The position numbers were made by a program, and so were the translations under genes. From Pseudomonas flavescens (GTDB lineage Bacteria > Pseudomonadota > Gammaproteobacteria > Pseudomonadales > Pseudomonadaceae), in assembly GCF_013408425.1 (NCBI RefSeq), contig NZ_JACBYV010000001.1, forward strand, positions 4,340,001 to 4,404,000: a stretch of 64,000 bases of DNA, given 5' to 3'. Positions 47,544 through 56,632 of this stretch are shown here, piece by piece. Below the pieces are notes generated by a model. It was given only the letters and a program-made list of their open reading frames with translations, did not search any database and was not told where the DNA came from. Position 1 is the first letter of the stretch. Each line of letters starts with the position of its first letter.

Positions 47544-50500
47544 TCAAAACTCCTCATCTGATTTATCGGGCGGACCAATTTTTAAAAATTCACGATATAG
47601 CTCTTCGTAATTCGGTAGTGATTTGTTGAGGCGAACGGCTTTTTCATCTGGTAACCCGGCAATGGCGCGGAACCTCGGATAGAAATCTTGGCATTGACCG
47701 GGCTCTAGCATCCCAAGAGATTCTTTAGCTTTTCGAGAGAGTCCTCGCGGCGACCAAACCTGTCCTCGTTCGTCGATGACTACCAGCAGAGATCTATGAC
47801 TAAAGCTGTTGGTGCCTCCAAGCCCTCTGCTCGACTCTGTTCTATGGTATTTCTGAAGCGTGAGTGCGACGACTAGGTTACGCTCGGATAACTTAAGCAT
47901 GGACAGTAATGAGCCACGAGCGGCAAACATGCGATACCCAGTCTTGCTCCAAGCATAGTCCCCCCGCCCACCCTCGGCTCCCCAGGCCTCTGCACGATAA
48001 GCTGCCCTCCCGTCGATAGACCAACAACGGCCTATCTGATCATCCGCGACAGTCTTCATTAGGTTTCGCGTTTCATCTGATGGAAAATGCCTGTCAAGAG
48101 CCACCGCAGCAGCATAAGGATCATGTCGGTCTAGCTGTAGCTCGGGGTGGGACGCCTTTGTAATCCATTGCTGAACCGAGTGACCGTCATCGCCCAATTG
48201 ACGCGTAATCTCCTCTTCGTTGTCTGGCAGCCACCTAAAGAATGCATCAGCTGACAGTACAGCCATGACTACAGATCGCGCATCGTTGGAATTGGCCAGT
48301 ACGCTTCGAAGCGTGACAGTAGTGTCTCGCCCGATCGACCAACTCCCTGCGACTGGAAGCCAGTCAGCTACCATCTTGCCGTCCCGCAAGCCGAGCAATG
48401 GTGAAAGCAGCTTGCTGTCTTCACGAATGGCGCCCTTCTCACCGCCCTCCGGCATGGGCAAATCCGCCTCCTTGGGTAGGTCGAGCGGAAATGGATCGGT
48501 GAGATCGGCAAGCCAGAAGCCATCGGTTCTCGACAGAGTGTACTCCCTAAGGAACGCCGCCCAAGCATCCCCACCCCAGTCCTCGCCGACAACTACCTGG
48601 GTTGCCAGCAACTCACCGGCAACCAGCATGAGTGCATGCCATCCCAGATACACCCCATACCGATCTCGGCCCGGAACTTCCCCAGAAGACCATGACTCGT
48701 CAATGCTCCGTGGGCAATCGTGCATAGAACGCACGGTTTCATCCCAACGCTGCACCCACGCGCTTATGCGGTCTTCTATCTCCCAACCTGGACAACCAAA
48801 AACGTGGCACAAACGCTCGACCTGATGTTTGTTAAATTCATAGTCGAGGTGAAAACCATCCTGTGTGCGCGGCGAGCCTTCTGGCCTGGATACATACCGG
48901 AGCTCGCTATAGTCGCTTCGGGGCGCCGATGGAAAGGGCGACCGGTTTGCGGAGCCAAGTTTGGCAAGCAACCGTTTGCCGTCTTCGAATGCAAGCACGG
49001 ACATTAGCTCACGAAGCACGTCTATCGCGAACGCACGCATGACAACGTGCGGGAACTCAGTTGAAAAGGCGATTCGTTCGAAAAACACACGATGAGAAGA
49101 AAATATCGGAGCTGCGTCTTTTGCTACGCGAGCGAACGCGATCAGCAGCCATAGCTGCGCATGCATTACATAAAAAGGAAGCTTCGCATCGCTGAAGGGC
49201 AAGCTTGAAGTAGATTCAAAACGCTCGATAAGCCGTTCAACGATATCAACGCTCCCGGACGCTACCAAGCGCCTAACCGCATGTGCAGCACGCCAGCGCA
49301 TTGCTGCGGAGGGATTGCCAAGCCTGGCCCACACAAGCCCTGCTACGCATGTGCCTTCATCGGCTGGAACCGCAAATCGTGCACCCCACGGCCCATCCCC
49401 AACTTCTGCGGGTAGCTTTTCACCTGAATTCGCCAAAAGCCGTTCGAGGCCGACCGCAATTGCACTAGCACCAGCGTCAGGCGCCAACTTCGTTGCTAGG
49501 GCGAGCCAGGCGCTACCACCAAGTTCATCCGCAGTGCTCCGAAGCGCTGCAACAACCTGCTCGACAAGGGCTGCGCGGCCGGCATGGAAATGTTGCTCCA
49601 AGCCCCGCCAGCCGACCCACGCGTCGGAGCTTGAACTTGCAAGTTCGGCAGCGTGCTTGGTGGCCAATCGCAAACCCAAACTAGGCAGAGCATCGCGCAT
49701 TGCAGCTGATGAATTACGCCACTCCTTTAAATAGTCTTCCAACCCGTAGACTTTTTCAGTAAGCGTGGCGGCAGTCGCTTCCACAACCGCGCGGACGAAT
49801 CCGAGGCGCTCGGAAGGAGAGCTTGCTCGCTTGGCTAAGTCGATAAGTGTGGAAACTGACGAGCGCCGCCCCGACCACTCAACCTTCTGGTTGAGTATTT
49901 GACGGTCGATCTCATCCGAGTCCGTTAGATTTATCGGGAGAGCGTGCAGTGGCTCCGTTACGGCCGGCAGATGCCTCACCTTTTCCGATATAGGTTTGGA
50001 TCCAAGGCGAACGAGCAAACCATCGATTCGAGTGCGAGCATGAGAGGATGCAGGAAGGCTACGCTCAGCGAGGGCATGTAAACGCTCGATGGTCTCCCGT
50101 GCCGGCGACAATTGATCCTCACGATCAATCTCGACAAGAAGAATGCTAAAGAACCACTCCCTTTTCTCTTTTGGGAGGCGAATAATTACCTCTGACGCGA
50201 AGCTTGATATACGCCAAGTCCAGGTTTCAGTGGGAGTGGCCAAGCCGATCAAAGCAGCGGCAGCTTCAGCTGAAAGCTTCGAATCGCGAACGAGGACAGT
50301 CAACGCTGGACCAAGTGACAGTCCGAGACGAGCAGCGTCACGATCGTCTAACCGCGCTAGGGTAGCTAACGTAGCCCGGCCAGCTATCGATACCATCGCA
50401 TTTGCGTATTCAGTCCAGGGAAAGTTGCTGTCCTCGTTCTGATTTAACTCAAGGATCCGCGATAGGGTGTGCACCGCTGCAGGCGAAAGTTCAGATCCCG

Positions 50501-53500
50501 AATAATGGCCGGTTAGCTCCAACAAATGATTCGTACGGTCAAAATCATCCGACCCAATTGCCTCAGCAAGATCGAGCGCACGGCGAAAATACGCCGCAGC
50601 TTCTTCAGTGCTTACTCGCCATGCTGCGCGAGCGAGATCACCGTAGAAAGAGATTCTGGTTCCGACGTTGGTATCAAGCTGAATTCTGCGCTCGATATGG
50701 CCTGCCAGCAGGAGTGCAGCATCATGGCATTGAGGAACTCGCGATAGCCGAGCAACCGTATTGGTAAGCTCCGGTGTGAATAATCCTGGAGCACTAGCTG
50801 CCCACTCCGCCATACGATTGGCAAGTGTGGTATTGAGCGCACCTAACGCATCAGCAAGACCAAAAATCACTCGAAATCCAGTACGCGCGAGATATGCTTT
50901 CCCATCTCGATAAGGGTAGTTCGATGTTTTTTCGACGTCATGGACAAGCCGCTCAAACGCCGTGGTTAGCAGCTCGCCCCGCGTCTTTCCGTTCGGAGGC
51001 AGGATGATGTCAGCGACATCCTGCGCATAACTCAGCATCGGCAAGATCCGACTGCCAAGCGCACGCGAGTAACTCGATCGATTTTCCTCGTCGAGTCCAT
51101 CGCGGCGCTTTCGCCGGTGAGAAGTGCCGTCATACTTCGGAGCTGCCAACTTCTGGTCAAGCACGCGCCTGAAGGCCGCATCGCCCCGAGACAGAGCGCC
51201 TGCAGGCACCAATGCGATGAATTCCACTGGAGCTATGTCAATCAACGCGGCGCGCTTACGGTTCAAGACAGCTCGAACGCCGGCGGCTAGTACGACGCCG
51301 TGGATCGAGCGATCACTCGGATGTTGGCTGGAATAGTCATAAATGGATGGCGTTGTAAGCGCAGTTCCACCAAGGATTCTTGCTGCCTCTTTCTCCATTC
51401 CGAGATCAATAGCCCGCGCTGTTGCCAGCACGCAGGCCGTCTCAAAGCCTCCGTTTTTGCCGTTATCAGAAGATGTGGCAGCAAGTGCTATGACAAGTCG
51501 TCTAACGTGCAATGGGTCATGACCGACAAACGCGAGTGCGGCTGCATAGAGTGCGCGAGACCGTAGCCGACAACGTAACAGTCGCGCTAAAAAGCGCGTT
51601 TTCGGTGGATGCGCCGAACATTGGTGTCGCTCGAGGAGATCGAATAAGTCCTGAAACTTAGCGAAGGCAGAAACCTCATCACGGCGAGCGAAGAGCTCAG
51701 CAACGCGCACATCGTTACCCGCCAGCATCTCAGCGTAGGCGAAGCCAACATCGTCCCACTGTCTTGAGATGCTCGATTCGTTAACGCGCGCTCTGGATTT
51801 ATTCTGGGCAGCCCAATTGTGCCAATCGATTGATCGGCGAGCATGGCGGCGAGCTTCATCTTGGTCGCCTGCAAAAGCGCTCGCAAGTGCAAGCGCGGAA
51901 TGTTTACCCCCAGTCCATCCAACATTGGTCGCGTAAAGACGTCGCAGGGCTTCCGGGTCACCCGACACTGCAGTCAGATCAGGGTGCTCATAAAGAAACC
52001 GGTCGGATCTCTCATGACCCGCAGCTACGAGCGACGCCTCCAGTAGCAAGCGTAGAAGGTCATCACGCCGACTCAGCTCCGCCGCCAGTGCTATCGCGGC
52101 AGTAATGCGAGATAGGCGGATGTCACGCACACTGACTCGAGAAGCGCCTCGGGGAACACGCAGGTCATAGGCCAGACAGATGAGCTGATCAGCATCGCGT
52201 AACGAGGTGAGCAATGCGGGTAGCGCCCGGGCTGCATAACTTGAAGTGAGCTGCCGTTCTTGGAGAGCGGCGATTACGCGGTCTCGACCCGCTTGCCTCG
52301 TACCGTAGCTCGTTCGTATCAGCGTTTCGATCGGTTCATCTCGGAACATCAGACCGTGTAACGTGCGCTCAAGCAAAGGGGCTAGGTCGGCCGCAAAGCT
52401 CTCAACTTGCTCCGCGATCAATCCGTGTGCCGCAGCCAGCTCTTCGACGGGAACTGGGGGAGCCAGCAAGGCGATACCTGTGAGCAGGAGGTCAATATCC
52501 GCATCGCTAGCACCGCGAGCACGTGCAGTTTCGCGCGCCTCATCAAGGCGCCTGAGAAGCAGAGCGTCGAGCACATCTTTGGGCTCTGCTGGCGTGCGAG
52601 GGAAACACACCGGATCAAACGGTCGTCCAGTCGTAATCAAGTTGTCGAGACAGCGAGGGTTGCGACCTGACCGTGTCTGTAGAGCCGCGATCTCGTCAGC
52701 CGAGGCGTTTGGTACACGCCTCTCAACAAGGCAACGTACCTCCGCGTCAGTGAACAGTGGAATGGTGAAGGAACGATGCGAGGCAATGCCGGTTGCCAGC
52801 TCGAGCCGCTCAGTTCGGCAAGATGCGATTACGCGAACGCCATCAATCGGATCGATGCTGATGCTTCGTATGAGAAGGTGTGCAAACGACGACGTCGCGC
52901 CATCACGCGCGGCAAGCCCTGCGTGGTCGATCGCGTCGAGCACAAGCGAAACATGTGCGTCGTTGCAAGTTCGCCGAGCCGTTTCTACTGATTGGGCGAG
53001 CCGTCGGCGGAAAGCCCTCAGCAAGCCAGTGACGTCCGCCACTGGCAATAAAATATCGCACAAGCCTTGCCCGGCCATGAGATTAGCAAGGTGCACGAGT
53101 GTCCTTTCGGCAAGATGGCGACCATCGGCCGGATCCCGCCAGCGCCCTGCGCCGAAGCCATCGAAAAGCACCACAGGGCCATCGGCTCGCAGTAGATCGG
53201 CAAGACCCTGCATCAAGACCGTCTTTCCCATACCGCCAGCTGCATGTACAACTAGAGGACGGCCAGCTTCCCGGGAGAGGTTTGCAATATCTCCAAGAAC
53301 GTCACGCTGAATGACTAACTCGACTTCGGGAAACGCGTCAGGTGTGGGGTACAAGCGATCCTCGTGCTCCACCTCCAGCTCAGCCAGAACCGCCACCCGA
53401 TCAACTCGCTTGTCCGTTTCGCTACCGGGCCCAGCCTTTATCCTGATGAGGTTACGCAGCTTGAGCAGGCGTTTCTCCGCATCCGGATCGCTTGGTTCAC

Positions 53501-54137
53501 TCCAAGCCGCGAGCAGCGTTGAGACTTCACGCTCCGCCTCTACCAAGCTTCCTTTGCGACCGACCAGCTCCAACCGCGGCAGCAAGTCGGAAAAGGGGTA
53601 GTGGTACCCTTTGAGAGCCTCCCGGAGCTGGACTGCCTGATGGCCCACATCGCCAATTTCTTGGTTGCCGGCAACAACGGTCGAGATGGCCTCTCCTAAA
53701 TTGCCGTGAATAGGCCTATTCGTCGCAAACTCGTACCGGACAACGGAATCCACATGGTCATCACCATGCTTCGCTCTAAGCTCTGCATCAGTTGTGGCAA
53801 ATTTAGCCAAAGTTGATGCCAAGTCAGCCGCTCGAATTGGCGTATCAGCGTTCGCGATCGAGTATTTGAACTGAACGACCGTAACTCGCTTCGCACTGGC
53901 GACATCAGTGGCACCGTAGTACCGCACAAGATCGGCGATTTCGACGGCACCGGTTCCCAAGCTTTGCTCGTCTTGCTCATCAAATCCTTCGAGTGTTATG
54001 GAAGTAAGCTCGGAAGACGGCGGCAAAAGCTCAAGGGCTGTTCGAGCAGCCCAAGCCTCATGAAAAGCATGCCCTGCCTTCGATGCACGAGTTTTGTCGA
54101 TTGCAATCGTTACCGTATCGGTTTTTTCGTCACTCAT
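47544..54137 (-). CDS. Giant Avs-like STAND NTPase with N-terminal Cap4-type nuclease domain
   Basis: A 2197-residue protein. Residues ~15-200 resemble the Cap4/DUF4297 dsDNA-endonuclease domain of the PD-(D/E)xK fold: KAGHAFHEAWAARTALELL, AVEIADLVRYYG with acidic ligands at 66 and 69, and VVQFKYS with Q89-x-K91. Residues ~265-640 are a NACHT/STAND NTPase with Walker A AAGGMGKT (to ~306) and Walker B SLVLDAIDHAG (to ~406). The remaining ~1500 residues are mainly helical repeat-like sequence (e.g. RISFYGDLARAAWRVSTEEA) ending in a distinct globular region (from ~1900, WLADLTDPFPLDL to the C terminus). The architecture fits antiviral STAND (Avs) proteins, in which phage protein binding by the C-terminal repeats activates the effector nuclease; the Avs subtype is not assigned. 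MSDEKTDTV start at 54137 follows AGGCCAATC; another ATG lies eight codons upstream. Confidence 0.8.
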   Translation of the reverse strand: MSDEKTDTVTIAIDKTRASKAGHAFHEAWAARTALELLPPSSELTSITLEGFDEQDEQSLGTGAVEIADLVRYYGATDVASAKRVTVVQFKYSIANADTPIRAADLASTLAKFATTDAELRAKHGDDHVDSVVRYEFATNRPIHGNLGEAISTVVAGNQEIGDVGHQAVQLREALKGYHYPFSDLLPRLELVGRKGSLVEAEREVSTLLAAWSEPSDPDAEKRLLKLRNLIRIKAGPGSETDKRVDRVAVLAELEVEHEDRLYPTPDAFPEVELVIQRDVLGDIANLSREAGRPLVVHAAGGMGKTVLMQGLADLLRADGPVVLFDGFGAGRWRDPADGRHLAERTLVHLANLMAGQGLCDILLPVADVTGLLRAFRRRLAQSVETARRTCNDAHVSLVLDAIDHAGLAARDGATSSFAHLLIRSISIDPIDGVRVIASCRTERLELATGIASHRSFTIPLFTDAEVRCLVERRVPNASADEIAALQTRSGRNPRCLDNLITTGRPFDPVCFPRTPAEPKDVLDALLLRRLDEARETARARGASDADIDLLLTGIALLAPPVPVEELAAAHGLIAEQVESFAADLAPLLERTLHGLMFRDEPIETLIRTSYGTRQAGRDRVIAALQERQLTSSYAARALPALLTSLRDADQLICLAYDLRVPRGASRVSVRDIRLSRITAAIALAAELSRRDDLLRLLLEASLVAAGHERSDRFLYEHPDLTAVSGDPEALRRLYATNVGWTGGKHSALALASAFAGDQDEARRHARRSIDWHNWAAQNKSRARVNESSISRQWDDVGFAYAEMLAGNDVRVAELFARRDEVSAFAKFQDLFDLLERHQCSAHPPKTRFLARLLRCRLRSRALYAAALAFVGHDPLHVRRLVIALAATSSDNGKNGGFETACVLATARAIDLGMEKEAARILGGTALTTPSIYDYSSQHPSDRSIHGVVLAAGVRAVLNRKRAALIDIAPVEFIALVPAGALSRGDAAFRRVLDQKLAAPKYDGTSHRRKRRDGLDEENRSSYSRALGSRILPMLSYAQDVADIILPPNGKTRGELLTTAFERLVHDVEKTSNYPYRDGKAYLARTGFRVIFGLADALGALNTTLANRMAEWAASAPGLFTPELTNTVARLSRVPQCHDAALLLAGHIERRIQLDTNVGTRISFYGDLARAAWRVSTEEAAAYFRRALDLAEAIGSDDFDRTNHLLELTGHYSGSELSPAAVHTLSRILELNQNEDSNFPWTEYANAMVSIAGRATLATLARLDDRDAARLGLSLGPALTVLVRDSKLSAEAAAALIGLATPTETWTWRISSFASEVIIRLPKEKREWFFSILLVEIDREDQLSPARETIERLHALAERSLPASSHARTRIDGLLVRLGSKPISEKVRHLPAVTEPLHALPINLTDSDEIDRQILNQKVEWSGRRSSVSTLIDLAKRASSPSERLGFVRAVVEATAATLTEKVYGLEDYLKEWRNSSAAMRDALPSLGLRLATKHAAELASSSSDAWVGWRGLEQHFHAGRAALVEQVVAALRSTADELGGSAWLALATKLAPDAGASAIAVGLERLLANSGEKLPAEVGDGPWGARFAVPADEGTCVAGLVWARLGNPSAAMRWRAAHAVRRLVASGSVDIVERLIERFESTSSLPFSDAKLPFYVMHAQLWLLIAFARVAKDAAPIFSSHRVFFERIAFSTEFPHVVMRAFAIDVLRELMSVLAFEDGKRLLAKLGSANRSPFPSAPRSDYSELRYVSRPEGSPRTQDGFHLDYEFNKHQVERLCHVFGCPGWEIEDRISAWVQRWDETVRSMHDCPRSIDESWSSGEVPGRDRYGVYLGWHALMLVAGELLATQVVVGEDWGGDAWAAFLREYTLSRTDGFWLADLTDPFPLDLPKEADLPMPEGGEKGAIREDSKLLSPLLGLRDGKMVADWLPVAGSWSIGRDTTVTLRSVLANSNDARSVVMAVLSADAFFRWLPDNEEEITRQLGDDGHSVQQWITKASHPELQLDRHDPYAAAVALDRHFPSDETRNLMKTVADDQIGRCWSIDGRAAYRAEAWGAEGGRGDYAWSKTGYRMFAARGSLLSMLKLSERNLVVALTLQKYHRTESSRGLGGTNSFSHRSLLVVIDERGQVWSPRGLSRKAKESLGMLEPGQCQDFYPRFRAIAGLPDEKAVRLNKSLPNYEELYREFLKIGPPDKSDEEF

Positions 54138-54250
54138 GATTGGCCTGGCGCATCTCTTCAAATCGTCCGGATCTCATATCCCAGCCAGGGCACCACCATC
54201 GACGACGGGTCATTAATGGTCCAGGCTCCAGGTCGCATTAGCGCGAAGGA

Positions 54251-55063
54251 TTATTGGCAAGGCCTAATCTCTCGCTCCCTCTCGTTAACTGCTAAACCAA
54301 CACTCCAATGGCCGCCAGTCTCCTGAACAAGATTTAGCAGATCGTACGTTCTGGTCATGTCGAGCAACCCAGAATGCCCATACGAGTTTGGCGAAAAGGC
54401 GGGGTCGGTTCGTTTGAGATATTGGCCAAGGGCACTCAGCGTTACCTTGCCTTCGCTGGTTCCTCCGGCAAGCAGAGCGACCGCATCGACGACGAATTTC
54501 GGTCGGCGTTTTACGACGGGCTTCTCTGGCTCGACTTTCGCTGCATCGTGTTTGTTGGCTTCAGCTCTGGACATCGGCTCGCGACTGTCCGCGTGCTCTG
54601 CGCCTTGCTCTTGGACATGATCGTCACGGCGCCACTCGAAAAACTGGTCGCTGGCGTTACGCAGCGCGGCAGGCGTTTTGTTCTCACCGACGATACAAAC
54701 AGTGGCGCCACGCTCTCGAAGCTTCCGGCAGAGATAGGCAAAGTCTGAGTCGCTTGTAACCAAGCAGAAGGTATCTGCACGGTGGTCAAAGAGGGCCTCC
54801 AGTGCATCGAGTGCCAGCGCGATATCCGAAGTGTTCTTGCCTGCCGCGTACTGATACTGAAGGCACGGCGTGAAAGCCAAACGCACCAAGGCTTCTTGCC
54901 ACCTGTTCGCCAACGTGCCGTGGTTTCCGTATCCCCTGCGAAGTACAACGCGCCCGAATTGAGCGACGACACGAAGAGCATGCTCAAGTATTTCTGGGGA
55001 TACATTGTCGCAGTCCACGAGGACAGCTACACGTGCCTCTCCTGCCGGAGTCAAAACCGCCAT
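54251..55063 (-). CDS. NYN-domain (PIN-like) protein with C-terminal LOTUS/OST-HTH domain
   Basis: A 270-residue protein. The NYN domain (residues ~10-145, LabA/Limkain type) has the acidic cluster of a PIN-like RNase: VLVDCDN (D17, D19), SDIALALDALE (D80), and LVTSDSDFAYLCRKLRERGA (D105, D107). After a charged linker (~150-188) a LOTUS/OST-HTH domain follows (KFVVDAVALLAGGTSEGKVT; LGQYLKRTDPAFSPNSYGHS), an RNA-binding module. AAGGAG lies five bases before the ATG. It is 113 bp upstream of the giant STAND gene on the same strand, so the two are probably co-transcribed. Confidence 0.85.
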   Translation of the reverse strand: MAVLTPAGEARVAVLVDCDNVSPEILEHALRVVAQFGRVVLRRGYGNHGTLANRWQEALVRLAFTPCLQYQYAAGKNTSDIALALDALEALFDHRADTFCLVTSDSDFAYLCRKLRERGATVCIVGENKTPAALRNASDQFFEWRRDDHVQEQGAEHADSREPMSRAEANKHDAAKVEPEKPVVKRRPKFVVDAVALLAGGTSEGKVTLSALGQYLKRTDPAFSPNSYGHSGLLDMTRTYDLLNLVQETGGHWSVGLAVNEREREIRPCQ

Positions 55064-55327
55064 TCCTGCTCCTTGCTGAATTACATCAAATTGACAGGCA
55101 TCCGATGATCTGCAGTTTCAGCCTGTCTCCCTCTGGATACTCAGACAATGCACATGGCCCGCAGAGCATGTCAACGTGCCACCTCTTTCCTATTGCTTCA
55201 GCCTGATTCAGTACAGGCTTTGGGCGTAATTTCCGCAGGGGAAATTGCACAAAAAAAATGTAGTGACTGCCTTTTTTTCCGCTCAGTAGCCTCGCTCCTA
55301 CCTTAACTAAGATCAGGAACGCTACTG

Positions 55328-55564
55328 TTGACTCCCCCCTCAAGTCGCCCACCGAAGCTACTACCATTCTCCCCCACTGACCTGCTCACGCCTGATCAGG
55401 TGGCAGCAGCGCTGGGACTCTCCCACCGCCCCCTGGCAGCCTGGCGCAGCTCGCGTCGTGACCCGCTGCCCTACGTCAAGGTGGGTAGCCGTGTGCGCTA
55501 TCGCCGCCAGGATGTGGCGTCTTATCTCGAAGCGCGCCGCCGCACTGAAGGCGGTGTGGCATGA
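55328..55564 (+). CDS. MerR-like HTH (excisionase-type) small regulator
   Basis: A 78-residue protein with a winged HTH typical of excisionases and MerR-type small regulators: LLTPDQVAAALGLSHRPLAA, PYVKVGSRVRYRRQDVASYL. No ATG is available, so TTG at 55328 (after AGGAACGCTACTG) is the best start. Its TGA overlaps the next gene's ATG. The 264-bp gap to its left is shared with the divergent NYN gene and holds both promoters. Confidence 0.7.
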   Translation: MTPPSSRPPKLLPFSPTDLLTPDQVAAALGLSHRPLAAWRSSRRDPLPYVKVGSRVRYRRQDVASYLEARRRTEGGVA

Positions 55565-55845
55565 GTGCCGAGTCGCTGGCGAAGGCCAAGCGCAAACCCG
55601 CTGTTATCGATCTGACCCAGCTCGATCCAGCGACGACACTGATTCGTATGCCCGAAGTAGAAAGCATCGTCGGGTTGGCCAGGCCGACCATCTACAAGCT
55701 GATGCGCCAACCGGAGAGTGGCTTTCCGCTGCCGGTAAAACTGAGCGACAGCACTGCCCGTGGCGCGCCAGTGGCCTGGGTTCTGAGCGAGGTTCAAACC
55801 TGGGTGCGTGCACGCATCGCGGCACGTGGGAGGGACGCGGCATGA
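55561..55845 (+). CDS. AlpA-family phage-type regulator
   Basis: A 94-residue AlpA-like regulator: TLIRMPEVESIVGLARPTIY, KLMRQPESGFPLPVKLS, VAWVLSEVQTWVRARIAARG. Such proteins regulate integrase or excision in P4-type satellites and islands. ATGA overlaps on both sides place it in a three-gene operon. Confidence 0.85.
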   Translation: MSAESLAKAKRKPAVIDLTQLDPATTLIRMPEVESIVGLARPTIYKLMRQPESGFPLPVKLSDSTARGAPVAWVLSEVQTWVRARIAARGRDAA

Positions 55846-56171
55846 CACCGGTTTTTCTCCCTCACGAAGCCCTGGAAGCGCTGGACGAACTTGGCTCAGT
55901 CGCACCCAACAGAGAACGCCTGGCCAACCTGCGGAAACTCCGAGACCAAGCCCTCGACCGGGGCGCTCATGTGCTCGTGCTGATCTGGCCAACGCTGGCC
56001 TGGGGAATGCTGGCGGTAGAGACGCCAAGGGACGTGGTGATCAAGGACGCCAGGCAGTTGGTGCCCAACGTCATGGCCAACCCTGAGCTGCTGGAGCAGA
56101 TGCATCAGAAAGCTCAGCTAGGCAAGCACCTCACCTGGCTAAAGCTCGAACACCCACCGACGACCCACTAA
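55842..56171 (+). CDS. Hypothetical protein in the AlpA operon
   Basis: A 109-residue soluble protein (LPHEALEALDELGSVAPNRE; LIWPTLAWGMLAVETPRDVV) with no recognised domain. The ATG overlaps the alpA-like stop. Proteins of this type accompany AlpA in Pseudomonas islands; function unknown. Confidence 0.65.
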   Translation: MTPVFLPHEALEALDELGSVAPNRERLANLRKLRDQALDRGAHVLVLIWPTLAWGMLAVETPRDVVIKDARQLVPNVMANPELLEQMHQKAQLGKHLTWLKLEHPPTTH

Positions 56172-56176
56172 CGAAA

Positions 56177-56202
56177 ACGCCCCCGGCTGCAACCGGAGGC
56201 GT
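56177..56202 (+). terminator. Hairpin after the AlpA operon
   Basis: ACGCCCCCGG-CTGCAA-CCGGAGGCGT (one mismatch) lies just after the stop; no clean U tract, so a moderate terminator. The rest of the 56172-56554 gap is described under the ncRNA. Confidence 0.6.
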
Positions 56203-56419
56203 CTGAGGTAAATCACTGTGCCCAATTACTCTATGACAAGGCCCGGCGTCGTGCAATGCGCTCGTGGAAAGCGCCAGCTTGCGCTCTAGCATCCCCCAGA
56301 CTAATCTGCCCATGTCGCTGCAAATTCAGTGACCGGGCTTGGCCGCTCGACTATCTCTAGGCGCACAGGCGCCCACCATCCGAAAGCAGGCGCTTTTTTT
56401 GTGCCTGCAACTTCGTGTT

Positions 56420-56515
56420 ATGGCAGCTGTGCGTGGGACTCCTTCGGGGGTGCCGGGTGCCTAGAGTCCCGGTCGGCCAACCCGCGTACAGTTGCCACCC
56501 TAATTTGCTTGGCCG
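56420..56515 (+). ncRNA. C4-like antisense RNA
   Basis: The segment TGGCAGCTGTGCGTGGGACT... contains a stem GGGACTC (56435-56441)/GAGTCCC (56464-56470) and a run GGTCGGCCAACCCGCGTACA that I recall from C4 antisense RNAs of P1/P4-like phages and Pseudomonas genomes. CCTAGAGT (56460-56467) is perfectly complementary to ACTCTAGG (56536-56543), which abuts the AGGAG ribosome site of the next small ORF. TTGCCA (56492) can pair with TGGCA (56523). This arrangement, antisense segment then target RBS in the same transcript, is the known C4 mechanism. Exact ends are estimated. Confidence 0.6.
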
Positions 56516-56535
56516 CAAACGATGGCAGCTCCCGA

Positions 56536-56545
56536 ACTCTAGGAG
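56536..56545 (+). promoter_or_regulatory. Antisense target overlapping the RBS of the 25-codon ORF
   Basis: ACTCTAGGAG combines the complement of the C4-like segment with the AGGAG ribosome site nine bases before the ATG at 56555. Confidence 0.55.
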
Positions 56546-56554
56546 CCTCACACC

Positions 56555-56632
56555 ATGAAGCACACGCACGCCCTTTATACGTCCGTAACCTGCCCCACCG
56601 AATACCAGAACGGAGGCCAGCACCATGACTGA
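56555..56632 (+). CDS. 25-residue leader-type ORF under C4-like control
   Basis: A 25-codon frame, MKHTHALYTSVTCPTEYQNG and five further residues (GQHHD), with AGGAG nine bases upstream. Its stop (56630-56632) overlaps the start of the next gene by eight bases, so translation of the next gene may depend on it, like the icd leader in phage C4 systems. Confidence 0.55.
   Translation: MKHTHALYTSVTCPTEYQNGGQHHD

Noticed and set aside
47544..54137. The giant gene as a chain of fused or frameshifted smaller genes
   Set aside because: A single uninterrupted frame of 2197 codons with domain order as expected for Avs-like proteins.
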